Shown here in pieces: positions 54,345-64,000 of a stretch of DNA of 64,000 nt. The first letter of the stretch is position 1. Each line of letters begins with the position of its first letter. The notes under the pieces were generated by a model, which worked only from the letters and a program-made list of their open reading frames with translations, did no database searches and was not told the origin of the DNA. Source of the stretch: Cordilura impudica (Eukaryota > Arthropoda > Insecta > Diptera > Scathophagidae); assembly GCA_963682025.1 (NCBI GenBank), contig OY821520.1, positions 91,298,992 to 91,362,991 on the forward strand, given 5' to 3'. Position numbers and translations under genes: made by a program.

Positions 54345-56550
54345 TTTTTTTTTTTTTTATATTAACCAACACTCAGGGGATGCCCCCTACAAATGCAGTG
54401 CATTGTGCTGATTTCAGGAAAATAGGTTGTGGGAGGAGCAGAGAGGGAGTAGTGCTTGTGGATATTTGACTTTTACTTAAATTTTATTAGATTATAACTG
54501 TCAGGAAAGACTTCTGCGGGGTGTTTATTCCACATACGACTAGTTCGACTGATAAACGAATTGTCTCTGTAATGCGGTGTGCGGTCAACTGGACAATAGA
54601 CTACAAACGGATGTGATCTACTAGAGAAACGGGTAGAGTGAACCGAAACCCGGGCACTTTGAATAAGTTCGCTAATCTCAGAAGAACATTTCCCATGGTA
54701 ATATCTATAGAACAGTGATACACAACCCACATTCCGACGATGTTCCAGTGAATCAATAGAGTTGGATACCCTACTGTCATTGACGAGCGCCAACGCCCTC
54801 CTTTGTACACGGTCCAGTAGCTCCAAAATAGACTTTGAAGCTCCTGCCCATATATGGGAGTTGTATTCCATTTTCGGTCGGATGTAAGTGGTATAGATTT
54901 AAAGGAGATCAGAAGGACTGAAGCAATTTCTGCACCGTTTTAGAAAACCAAGACACTTGAATGCTTTTTTCGACACTTGAAAAACATGCTCATTCCAACG
55001 AACATCACATTGAATTGTCATGCCTAGAACATCAGGAGTATCCGATTCTTCAACACCTATACCACCCATATATACAGATGACATTGTTGATTCCATGGCC
55101 CTATGGGTCAACGTACAACATTAAGTCTTCAGCGCATTAAAATCAAACCTATTCACTTTACCCCAATCGGAGATTGTTAACAGGTCATGATTGAGTGTGT
55201 CATTCATTGTCTGCCTTTTGTCCCCAACCTCCAAGAGGCTTGACCTACAATTAAAGGAAAATGAATGACAAATGCTGCTGTCATCTGCGAAAGAGTATAT
55301 AGAATTAAAAGTTTGACCAAGAAGGTCGTTCAGAAAGATAAGGAAAAGAGAAGGAGAAAGAACGGAACCATGGGGTACCCCGGAATTAAGCTGAAACTCA
55401 TTAGATAAGACCCCATCAATAACAAAACGTATGGTACGGTCTCTGAGAAAACTCGATATAAATCGAGAGAAGTCATTACCGACCCCAAATGCAATAAGCT
55501 TTGATATCAATGTACCGTGCCACACACGATCGAATGCCTTGGAAATATCTAGAGCAACCACTTTACTTTCGCCAAAATTGCGAATAGATCGACTCCAGCG
55601 CTCAGAAAGTAGAGCTAACAGGTCTCCCGTGGAACGATTTCTACGGAAGCCATACTGTCGATCATTAAGAAGTGAATTGGTCTCTATGTAGTTCACAAGA
55701 TGGAAATTGATCATGCTCTCCATCACCTTTGAGAGCGCAGAGCAGATTGCAATTGGACGGTAATTTTCTGGGTTATTAGCCGCACCCTTTTTAGGGATTG
55801 GTTGGACATTAGCAACTTTCCAGCAAGAGGGAAAGACTCCTGCAAGCTTGGCCAATGGACTGGCTAGCGTCGAAGAGCACTGTTTCAGCAACAGTGCTGG
55901 TATACCATCCGGTCCCGAAGACTTATTAATGTTGAGATCCGAAAGAACCTTTTTAACTGCACGTGCTCGAAAGAATATTTTAGGCATAGTACAAGATACA
56001 CTTTCAAGTTCGGGTAGAGGTTGATCGCTATCCGGCAAAAACGAGTTTTTTGCAAAAAAAAATTCAGCCAAGAGGTTAGCCTTATCAACCGGTTCAGTGA
56101 ATATTTGGTCATTCATTAAAAGAGTTGGGATAGCAGAACTAGCATTGTTCTTTACCCTTTTAACAAATGACCAAAAGCTCTTACTACCCCGAGGAGCAGA
56201 GAGAACTTTAGCTGATCGTAAAGAAACTTTTGGCACCTTAGTGTTTTGGCACATTCAGTTTTCGCCTGTTTGCATTGCAGTTCAGTGGCGGAATTTTTAT
56301 TTTCACGCCAATATCTGAATGCTTCCTCTCTGGATCTGATTGCATCTCTGCAGGTCTGGTTAAATCATAATTTTTGATTTGGTTTAGCCGAAATGTGCTT
56401 TGATGGAATGAATAATCGCATACCAAGCACTATTATTTTTTCCACCATTTTCGCAGCAGCATCAACATTTTTATCCCGGAAATAATGTTTCCAGTTGAAA
56501 TGCTTGAAAAAATCGTTGAGCTCAGCCCAACGAGCATTTTCGTAAATAAA
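54345..56550 (-). mobile_element. Jockey-like non-LTR retrotransposon, 5'-truncated
   Basis: The minus-strand element has its 3' poly(A) seen as poly-T at 54345-54358, a ~115-bp 3' UTR, and the reverse transcriptase gene upstream. The endonuclease and ORF1 are missing: the 5' side stops at the DINE/HINE copy near 56550. It is inserted in the left inverted repeat of the surrounding element. Confidence 0.82.
54473..56540 (-). pseudogene. Reverse transcriptase of jockey-like element
   Basis: From 56254 downward one frame carries the RT domain: SSGPDGIPALLLKQ, NYRPIAICSALSKVMESMI, DRQYGFRRNRSTGDLL, VALDISKAFDRVWH (catalytic Asp), SGVPHGSVLSPSLFLIFLND and the FADDSSICHS box (catalytic Asp pair). 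After KVNRFDFNALKT there is an in-frame stop (55121), then RAMESTMSSVYMGGIGVEES, a second stop (54899-54901), then the C-terminal MEYNSHIWAGASKSILELLD and HPFVVYCPVDRTPHYRDNSF, ending at 54473. Above 56254 the coding sequence shifts frame at least once (FRYWRENKNSATELQCKQAK). Two nonsense changes and the frameshift make it a pseudogene, though the RT active site is preserved. Confidence 0.88.
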
Positions 56551-56551
56551 A

Positions 56552-57348
56552 ACTAGTAAGAAAATTATAGTCGGTCTGGACTGATCATATGATACCCTAT
56601 ACCATTCGTTTAGAGACCCTATTCCATAGGCCCAACTAACTGGACATAGAAAATAAGCATAAACCAAATTTGAGTGTGATTTTTATTAATTTTTTTGGCT
56701 GCGGATATGAAAAATTTCATATCGGATGCTATGTCTATATGGGGACTAGGACCAAAAATGGACCGATCCTGACCATGGTTGGTAAAGTCTCTTGTATTTT
56801 GCAAAAATATATACAAACAAAATTTGAGAAGAATCAGTGCAATATTTTTGTTTTTTGTTAGATTTAAGTGAAGATCGGGAAGCAGCTCTATATGGGGCCT
56901 ATGACTAAGAGTTGTCCCATAGGAATAATTTTTAGACTACTCATTAGTGGATGTAATAAACGCATACAAACCCAATTTGAGTAAGATCTATATGACAATT
57001 TGGGTCTTATGGCAATTTATGTCGATTTCATAGGGCTCATTTGTATGGGGGCTAGGTCTGAACATGGACGGATTTTCACCAGTTTCAATAACGTTCATCC
57101 TGTGGCTGACGAAATCTTACATACCAAATTTCATCAAAATATATTCATATTTGCGACCTGCAGTTTGATTACAAGGTTTACATGGACACACAGACGGACG
57201 GACGGACGGACATAGTTTAATCGATTAAAAAGTGATTCTGATTCGATCGGTATAATAAAAGATGGGTCTAGGTCAAATATTTTTGGTAGCTACAAACAGC
57301 AGCACAAAGTCATTATACCCAAACCACATAGTGGTACAGCGTATAACT
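56552..57348 (-). mobile_element. DINE/HINE-like repeat, full reverse copy
   Basis: 3' end ACTAGTAAGAAAATTATAGT at 56552, 5' end CCACATAGTGGTACAGCGTA at about 57345. Includes GGACGGACGGACGGACA near 57195. It lies between the 5' break of the jockey-like element and the resumed inverted repeat. ORFs at 56619-57215 are repeat by-products. Confidence 0.88.
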
Positions 57349-57381
57349 AAGCGCTTTGTAGCTGTGCTGAAACATTTTGGC

Positions 57382-57760
57382 GAGGGCAGCGTTTTTATTT
57401 AAGCGGACTTGAAGAAAAATGTGATTTTTCATACTTTTTCAACTGTTAGGCTACATCTTTTTGGAGTTTTCATATATCAAATGTCTTTCGTCAAAATATT
57501 ATATAACTTGACATAAGTTCTCAATCTTGTAAACTAAGATTAAATTGAAACACGACAAATTATCCCTCTTTAAGGTCAAAAGTCAAATTCAAGGAGATTT
57601 CAATTTTTTTTTAAACAAAATGTCGAAATAATATATATTTGTGGAAGAATTTCGATAAAATTTGTTGATAATATTTTAATAATTCCAAAAAATAATATTC
57701 TGGACTTATTTTCTGAAATCAACACATAGGGTAGTCTTGATGTCAAATTGACTCTTTATG
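57382..57760 (+). repeat. Left inverted repeat, inner part
   Basis: Begins TTGGCGAGGGCAGCGTTTTT and ends near CTGGACTTATTTTCTGAAAT. Inverse of about 59478-59825. Confidence 0.8.
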
Positions 57761-58014
57761 AAAATCTATAAATATTTTCTTCATCAGTACTTTTTTTTCA
57801 AATAATTTTTTAAATTAATTAGTTTTTATATTTAGTAGAGTATAAACAAATTTGTATATCGAGGTCTTATATTCAAAAAGTGCTATCTGCATCAATAATT
57901 ATTCTAAAGAGAGCGTGCAAAACCAATTTATTAATAAGATCTGAAAGTATTTGTCGATCGATTTGCTATACCTCTCTTGAATATAAGCCTTCGATATACC
58001 TTTATATGAGGGAG

Positions 58015-58985
58015 CAAAAGTTGTACTCATCAGGTACTGGCTTGCCAGAGTAGTGATACAACGACCTATAACCTACCTCCTCGTGGTGCTCCTGGGCAAC
58101 GCTAGGCAAAGCCAGTTAATTCTGGTGATTATTCCTAGCGGTTAAAGGTTGAGGTTGATGATGTCTGCCAGTGCAATCCTTTTTGGGGGATAACTGGTAG
58201 TTACTAAATTTGGCCAGTTGGTAACGAAGCCTTACCAAAAGGCACTAAATTTGGTACTGCGGAGACAAAGCGAACCATGACACATAGGAATGACGGCCGC
58301 CGACTGGTGGATCGTGAAACATCCAACCAGATGAAATGGTTGCTCACATCCCTTTAATATATGTGAAACAAAGTTGAACTGATGGTATTGATGGATCACT
58401 TTACGAACGTGGCACTAGAGGCTCTCGAATCTGATGTACAGACGAGATTGCTGTGTGTGACTAGTAGGGAGTGGTTGTGGAGCTAAGATCTGGTACATGC
58501 ATTGTTTGGATAAGCCGAGCTGGTATGTGCGTTGTTGGGAAGAGGCATGAGCGGAAGATAAGTCGTAAGATGAGTCGGATGCAAGAAGTTCGGACGGTAG
58601 CATTAGTAGAAGTCTTTTGACGATACAAGAGTGCGTAAGAGAGATGTCAGAAAAAAATATATCATGGTAAGCAATGTCGATATCGGAGTCTTTGATGAAT
58701 CTTCGAGACGATCTCATTGGGATAGGCTCTTCGGGGACTTTCGCTGTGGCTGTGGTGCCTATAACGCGGGCAGATCACAGATCGATGTGGACATGCATTC
58801 ATCCAGGTGTTGCTGCCTCTAAAACAACAGGGTTTAGGTAGGCCCGACACAATAACAAAGTGTGGAGTGTATGCCAAGACATCACTCCAGCTTGCTACCG
58901 TCTTATGGCGGGGCGTAGGCAGGACGCATAGTATCTAGCCCATTGCTAGAACACCGTGTGGTTAAGTCAACATAACAGGAACACA
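58015..58985. other. GC-richer island of unknown identity
   Basis: Base composition differs sharply from the surroundings (blocks such as CCTCGTGGTGCTCCTGGGCA, GACGGCCGCCGACTGGTGG, CTTATGGCGGGGCGTAGGC). Short overlapping ORFs on both strands (58415-58877) show no family resemblance. It may be the 5' UTR of a non-LTR retrotransposon or a captured fragment; I cannot decide. Confidence 0.35.
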
Positions 58986-59029
58986 CGTAAAACCCATATG
59001 ACATATACCTTTATATCTGTGGTCACAAG

Positions 59030-59410
59030 CAATAACCGCCTAACTCGAAAATCATGCTTTCGAGAAAAATAGCTTTTTATATAAATGTAATGGGATTTCA
59101 TTACGACTTTTGTCAGAATATTTGTATTAATATCTTTTTAAAAAGCATTGCTAGAGAAATAGGGATTTCACGTAAATATAAAGATTTTTTAGGAGAATAT
59201 GATAGGATACATAAATGAAATCGGCGAAAATCGTTCTTTCGAGAAAAATAACTGTTTATATATATGTAATGGGGCTTTATTAGGTCAATATGTTTTCATT
59301 AATAACTTTTTACTAAAAAGTGCTAGAAAAATGGGGATTTCACATAAATATAAAGCATTGTTAGTAGAATATGATAGCATACATAACTCAAATCGTTCTT
59401 CAGTCGACTA
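59030..59410 (+). repeat. ~185-bp direct repeat, two copies
   Basis: Units begin near 59045 and 59230 with TTTCGAGAAAAATA and share GGGATTTCAC-TAAATATAAA and GAATATGATAG-ATACATAA. A short inverted pair, AATAACCGCC (59029) and GGCGGTTATCG (59411), flanks them. The 70-codon ORF in the second unit has no support. Confidence 0.65.
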
Positions 59411-59477
59411 GGCGGTTATCGCTTCTGACTACAGATATGAATATAATAATTCTGAGAAAAAAAAATTAAAACTAGGA

Positions 59478-60441
59478 CACATTTTGAGTATCCCACGGGG
59501 TAATTTCAGAAAATAAGTCCAGTATATTTTTTTTGGAATTATTAAAATATTATCAACAAGTTTTATCGAAATCCTTCTGCAAATGTATATTATTTCGATA
59601 TTTGGTTTTAAAAAAAATTTAAATGTCCATAAATTTGATATTTGACCTTAAAGAGGGACAATATAACCTTAATTTACAAGACTGATAACCTTTATCAGGT
59701 AGTACAATATTTTGACAAAAGATATTTGTAATATGAAAACACCAAAAAGATGTAGCCTATAAGTTGAAAAATTATGAAAAATCACTTTTTTTTCAAATCC
59801 GCTGAAATAAAAACGCTGCCCACGCCAAATTAAGAACAGGATACCTACAATATTAGGCAATTCTAATCAGGTATACTTTGTTAATAAGACATTAAAGTCC
59901 AATCGTTGATTTCGGAAAATATCTTGAACAAAATTTTTGAAAAAGTAAAATTGGAGATTTCGAAATAGTGCTAAAAAAAAAAACATAGTTTTGACATTAA
60001 TTTAGAACGGAATAACAATAGACGAGATGCAAAATATTTTATATAAGATCATTTTGGTATCAGAAAAATGCAAAAATGTTGATTTTGTAAATTATTTCAC
60101 TGTCTTTAAAAATGTGAGATCGATTTTCTTAATCAAGTGGTCTGCGGCACATTTATTGCCTGGGAAACTTGATATAACTTGGCTGTTTTTCAGCTGATAA
60201 TAGATTTTGTTGTTTTATTGGAAAGCTAATTTACTTTAGACTATGGTTTATTAATTAATTTAATTGAAACGCAATTATTAATATCAAAATTTTTGTAAAA
60301 AATGATTTTTTTTTTTTTAATTTGTACATATAAATGCATAGTTGAAATTTGAACTCAATGCGCGTCCAGAAAGCATTGTTCGACTTGGCTCAAATTTTGA
60401 GCACTAAAGTTTTAGATCTAGTGTCACAAAAATCCGACCCG
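59478..60441 (-). repeat. Right inverted repeat (~960 bp, uninterrupted)
   Basis: Inverse of 53763-54344 joined to 57382-57760. Its continuity proves that 54345-57381 is an insertion on the left side. Confidence 0.8.
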
Positions 60442-60619
60442 CACACCTCAAAATTCGACCAAAAAATTTTTTTCATAAAACCGCTGTCACCCTAATGCAC
60501 ATGTTCTGTTACGTATAAACATTTTTCACTACTTTGACTTACTAATATGAAAATATATAACTTTGTTTAGAGGTGTCTTCATGTTTTAGGCTATATCTTG
60601 GAAAAATTATGTCCAGTTT

Positions 60620-61505
60620 ACCCCAGGTAAATGGTTTATTTTTTTAAATCGTTCGACTTATTCCAAATTTTTAGCATGTAACACTTGCGTACTTACTTAT
60701 TATATTTTAAGCGTTACATCTAAAAATTCAACAGCACTTACAAAATATTTTATTTTCTTGAATAAATTGTCTTTCATTTGCTTGGGGTCATATGCGACCC
60801 CAAGTCCAAAAGAGCATTAAGATAAAACATAACATTTAAAAATAGAAAACTGATAAATTTTTAAAACATACTATTTAGAAAGATTACATTTACTGAATAT
60901 TTCACAAAAAAATTCATTTTTCTCCAAATCCGCAAAAAAAAATTCCTTGCAAAAAAATTTTGTTATAGGAATTTATTTAAAAATTCACACAGTTAATCTC
61001 TAACATAAATTTAACAAAACTTTAAAGTTTTAGTTCCATTTTTTGAAATTTTGTTTAAGAAAATTTCTTAAAACTTAAAAGAGGAGTTTTAAAAATTTTA
61101 TCAAAAAAATTTTCCATCATTCGGTCTCATTTCGCAATAGGTTAACAACGTGGTAATAAAACAATACTTCACATATAAGTTCTTTTAGGTATAGAGACCA
61201 AAAAAAAAAATTATGGCTTTAATCAATTTGCAAAAGTTGAAAAAATGTTCATCACATTTCATGACTTAGAGTTTTTAGGAACAAAAGTGGTCTCGGGCAT
61301 TTGTTATTTCTTGGCGAGTTTTTATTCCATTTTGAAGTTATATAGCTATTTGAAAAGATAATTTATCTTATCATTGATATCGATTCATATAACAACTTGA
61401 CGAAAAAAATAAAATATAGAACGAAATTTTTGTAAAATCTGAAAGAAAGTCATATTTTCCCCATATAAAGCACACTTGAAATTTTAGGCCGCTTTGAGGC
61501 ACCTT
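60620..61505 (-). mobile_element. Truncated foldback-element arm (third copy)
   Basis: Collinear with the right arm of the element at 8355-11265: TTGGGGTCATATGCGACCCC, AACGTGGTAATAAAACAATA, TTTCTTGGCGAG and CCCCATATAAA-CACACTTGAAA in the same order. It stops before the terminal CCACCCTA, near CGCTTTGAGGCACC, so the outer end is lost. Confidence 0.8.
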
Positions 61506-61689
61506 TAAAAGACTTGCGAAAAATGGGCGGGACCGGACTAATGGGCATGGCACCCACTATACAAAAATGGACAGGATCGGACAAATGACGGTGACTCCTC
61601 CTTTACAAAAAATTAAGTACTATGAAAATCACAGTCTTGAAGCTTTTAATAAGTACATTATATACCAAAGTGAGTAGTCGTGGAAAATA

Positions 61690-61890
61690 TGGGCGAAATC
61701 GCCAAAATAAAAAATCACCTGGATCAAAAATTGCCAAAACCGAAAATCGCGAATAACAAAAGTCACCAAAATCGAAAAACGCCAAAAACCAAAACACGCA
61801 AAAAATAAAAGTCCCAAAAACTAAAAAGGCAATAATCGCCAAAGTCAAAAATCACCAAAATCAAAATCTCCAATATATAAAATCGCCAAT
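61690..61890 (-). repeat. Minisatellite, reverse relative of 5740-5870
   Basis: AAAATCGCCAAAA/AAAATCACC-type repeats preceded by GTCGTGGAAAATATGGGCGA. Both sides match the element at 5.7-5.9 kb in inverse orientation. The two overlapping minus-strand ORFs (61603-61848) are low-complexity artefacts. Confidence 0.7.
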
Positions 61891-61899
61891 ATTTATTTC

Positions 61900-63000
61900 G
61901 TTACGATGGGTATAGCGAAGCACATTGGGTTACAGCTAGTTAGCTTATAATAATAAAATAAACGAAAAACAAATAAGATAATTATAGTCGGTTTAGACAT
62001 TGATTACTTATTTAAAATATATTTTATTTATTTTATATTTAAAATAATTATTTTATTTATTAAAGGATAATTTTTATTTAAGTTTATAAGTATACAAGGA
62101 TAATGTTTTATTTAAAGGACTTTTTTAACATTCACACTATGGCCTCCGAAATCAAACTCTGGCGTCATCTAATTTACAAGTTTTCTTATAATAATATGAA
62201 GTAATAAAAATGTAATGTAAAAAGGTTAAACTACTGATCATGATTGTGCATGCCTTTCTATTTACTCTACAAGAAAACAACAAAAAATTTGGGCATGCAG
62301 AATTATTCTACTTCTCTTACATACACATTGTATATGTAAGAAAGTAGACATGATTGTGCATGGTTAAATATGATTATTGTTATATGCTTAGTTACAATAT
62401 GAAACAACGTAGTTTTTATATTGTTTCAAAAAATATATGTAAACTAAACAAAAACAAAACAATGATCTTAATAAATACTAGGTAATAATAATAAGGGGAG
62501 AGTTGCGGTAACCCTATTTTGTTACACACGGGTATTTTGTATAGCTTTGGTTTTTAAGAAAATAAACTGAATTTAAAAGACTCACAATAATTCGGTCCAC
62601 ATCATTTTGTTTATCAACAGTCAAAGTGAATGTATTGTGTACTAAAATTTACACAATATGATTAAAAGTGGTTTGGTTTTCATCTGAAAAGTCTAAAAAA
62701 AAAAAAATTCACTTTCCATTTATTTTACATATATTTATTGGAAATCTTAAAGAAAAAATCACTCAATTTTTGGAAAATTTGCAAATAAATTAAACAGCAC
62801 CAAATCTATAAACAAAATCAGCTGTTTGTTACTCGCCACACACTACTTCTACCATTTCATTACACAGTGATGCATTTTTACCAGTACAGCGGTTGGTTTT
62901 TTCGTAAAGGCTAAATCACAGATTTAACAGCTTTTGAAAAGCATTGTGGAAACTTAAATTTTCTACAAAATAAAATTGAACAAGTCTTTTTATTGATTTA
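61900..63000. other. AT-rich sequence, no gene recognised
   Basis: Contains TTTATTTAAA-type runs near 62020-62110, a GATTGTGCATG phrase twice (62242, 62351) and a palindromic ACATACACATTGTATATGTA at 62319. Nothing else assigned. Confidence 0.4.
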
Positions 63001-63096
63001 ATGATGCAAATTATCATTACAAAAGAAGGTAAATTGGCAAATCCGAATTCTACTCCACTGGCCAAAAGAAAGTGTTCTTAAATATCTCCAGATAAG

Positions 63097-63808
63097 ATGT
63101 CCAGCGACGAGGCAAGTAATCTACCTGAAAATATGCAGTTGTCAGATATCGTCAGCATCATCCATGGATCTATTCAGTCTATTTTAGATGAAAAATTAAA
63201 AAAACTTATCGACTAAAGATGACATTGTAGAAGTTAAACAAACAATGCAAGACTGTTGTTCTCAAATTGGTTATCTGAAAATGGAAAACGAAGCTCTAAA
63301 AGAGGAAGTTAACACCCTTAAGGCTGAAAGAAAGAAAGATCATAGAGATTTGGTGCGTTTAGTTGATAAAAGTAAGAGAAGTAATGTGGTTTTTCGTGGA
63401 ATTAGTAAAGAAGGAACTTTAAAAGAAAATGTCAGCCAAATTTGTACTGTACAATTGGGCATCCCGAATATCGTGATAAAGCAGGTCGGACAATTATACG
63501 AAACGGAAAATAATATATGTGCTGTGGTAGAATGTCTAACAGAAGAAATGGCAGGTGAAATCTTTAAAAACTCCAATAAATTAAAGGGCTCAACAATTTT
63601 CGTAGAGAAAGACTTGAATGAGGAGATACTCGAAGATAAAAAAGCTATGCTACAACTAAAAAAATAACTCAAAGCTTTAGATCAAAACCAAACAATCTTA
63701 GTAAGAGATGATAAAATGAAAATTGGTAGTGAATGGTTCTATTGGTGCAAAGATAAGATTCTAATGAATGGTAATAAAAATGGTAAGGAGGTATTGGAGT
63801 ATATATAA
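63097..63808 (+). pseudogene. Non-LTR retrotransposon ORF1 (coiled coil + RRM-like), disrupted
   Basis: Starts MSSDEASNLPENMQLSDIVS at 63097. After LDEKLKK an A-run (63198-63204) shifts the frame, and the open part continues as KDDIVEVKQTMQDCC into the ORF from 63245. Residues there form a coiled coil (IGYLKMENEALKEEVNTLKA), then KSKRSNVVFRGI and an RRM-like alternating domain with AVVECLTEEMAGEIF and STIFVEKDL, typical of L1/CR1-type ORF1 RNA-binding proteins. A stop at 63665 is followed by in-frame LKALDQNQTILVRDDKMKIG and SEWFYWCKDKILMNG to 63808. So there is one homopolymer indel and one nonsense change. Role: RNA-binding chaperone of the retrotransposon particle. Confidence 0.75.
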
Positions 63809-63943
63809 AAAGACAAAATTAATTCAATCAATTTAAGTTATAATAATTTGTCAGTTCAAAAAAACTATTAAGAGCCGGAAGTAAAAATGTCAGTAAATGC
63901 GTAGTTAATAAGAAATATTGTAACCCAAATAAAAATTTTGCAC

Positions 63944-64000
63944 TGAAAAAAAGTTCGTATAATATAAATGGGTTAGATAACAAATTTCACAATCCGGATT
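63944..64000 (+). CDS. Probable start of ORF2 (endonuclease) at window edge
   Basis: Reads SSYNINGLDNKFHNPD, which resembles the first strand of the apurinic-type endonuclease of non-LTR elements (YTNINGLRNK...). It lies downstream of ORF1 in the same orientation and runs off the window. Only about 16 residues are visible. Confidence 0.4.

Larger units (their letters stand above)
53763..60441. mobile_element. ~6.7-kb inverted-repeat element with nested insertions
   Basis: The right arm (about 59478-60441) is an inverted copy of two left pieces, 53763-54344 and 57382-57760. The left arm is therefore interrupted by 54345-57381, which is a jockey-like retrotransposon plus a DINE/HINE copy. Outer ends share CGGATT-TTGTGA-ACTAGATC followed by TAAAACTTT. 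The interior holds a GC-rich block and a ~185-bp direct repeat. No transposase recognised. No target duplication determined. Confidence 0.72.

Noticed and set aside
55431..55691. 86-codon plus-strand ORF
   Set aside because: Antisense to the jockey-like reverse transcriptase.
58415..58877. Overlapping ORFs in the GC-rich island
   Set aside because: They occur in both strands and several frames, as expected when stop codons are rare in GC-rich DNA; no family resemblance.
61603..61848. Phe-rich minus-strand ORFs
   Set aside because: Translation of the minisatellite; low complexity only.
63340..63672. 110-codon minus-strand ORF
   Set aside because: Antisense to ORF1; Ser/Leu-rich composition is the mirror of Lys/Glu codons.

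Overview
The window is AT-rich and repeat-dominated, most likely from a higher fly (Diptera, probably a calyptrate such as a blowfly, flesh fly or house fly). The grounds are many copies of a roughly 0.7-0.8 kb repeat with a (GTCY)n microsatellite and a 3' hairpin followed by CTTACTTGTTT (the Drosophila DINE-1 / mini-me / Helentron-associated type), an insect errantivirus with an env-like gene, and mariner, Tc1, piggyBac, jockey-like and RTE-like remnants. I found no convincing host gene, tRNA or rRNA. The species call is inference.

Layout. 1-5346: 3' part of an errantivirus (Ty3/Gypsy) with the gag end, a canonical -1 slippery site, pol carrying one homopolymer frameshift, intact env, polypurine tract and 3' LTR, inserted in a ~180 bp repeat that recurs at 6757. 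5.7-6.8 kb: a minisatellite and a ~140 bp tandem array. 8355-11265: a foldback element with 1.2 kb arms and a perfect 9-bp target duplication. 11.8-14.5 kb: remnant of a probable DNA transposon with two dispersed short motifs and a decayed C-terminal coding fragment. 15-20 kb: a run of DINE/HINE copies, one carrying a nested 316 bp MITE. 20.8-22.7 kb: a dead mariner and a palindromic repeat. 24.7-25.0 kb: an RTE-like RT fragment. 25568-28859: a 3.3 kb TIR transposon with a broken zinc-finger/RNase H-like protein. 29.8-30.5 kb: a second CCACGCC array. 31-35.2 kb: a Helitron-type coding remnant and three MITE-like elements.

35-40.6 kb holds nothing I can assign. 40.9-45.5 kb is a nested stack: a Tc1-like DD34E pseudogene split by a piggyBac element with TTAA duplications, which itself carries two DINE/HINE insertions. 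47217-50313 is a TIR transposon, inserted into a DINE/HINE copy, that encodes a 378-aa protein with the SDG...HGKGACDG signature. 53.8-60.4 kb is a large inverted-repeat element whose left arm is interrupted by a jockey-like retrotransposon and a DINE/HINE copy. 60.6-61.5 kb is a truncated third copy of the foldback arm. 63.1-64.0 kb is ORF1 and the probable start of ORF2 of another non-LTR retrotransposon.

The genes do not form a pathway; they are independent selfish elements in a nested insertion record. The two most novel-looking systems are the TIR transposons at 25568-28859 and 47217-50313. I recognise the protein families of both as widespread in animals, but I cannot attach a superfamily name to either. 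Several coding breaks are single A/T homopolymer indels, so assembly error should be excluded before any is called decay.
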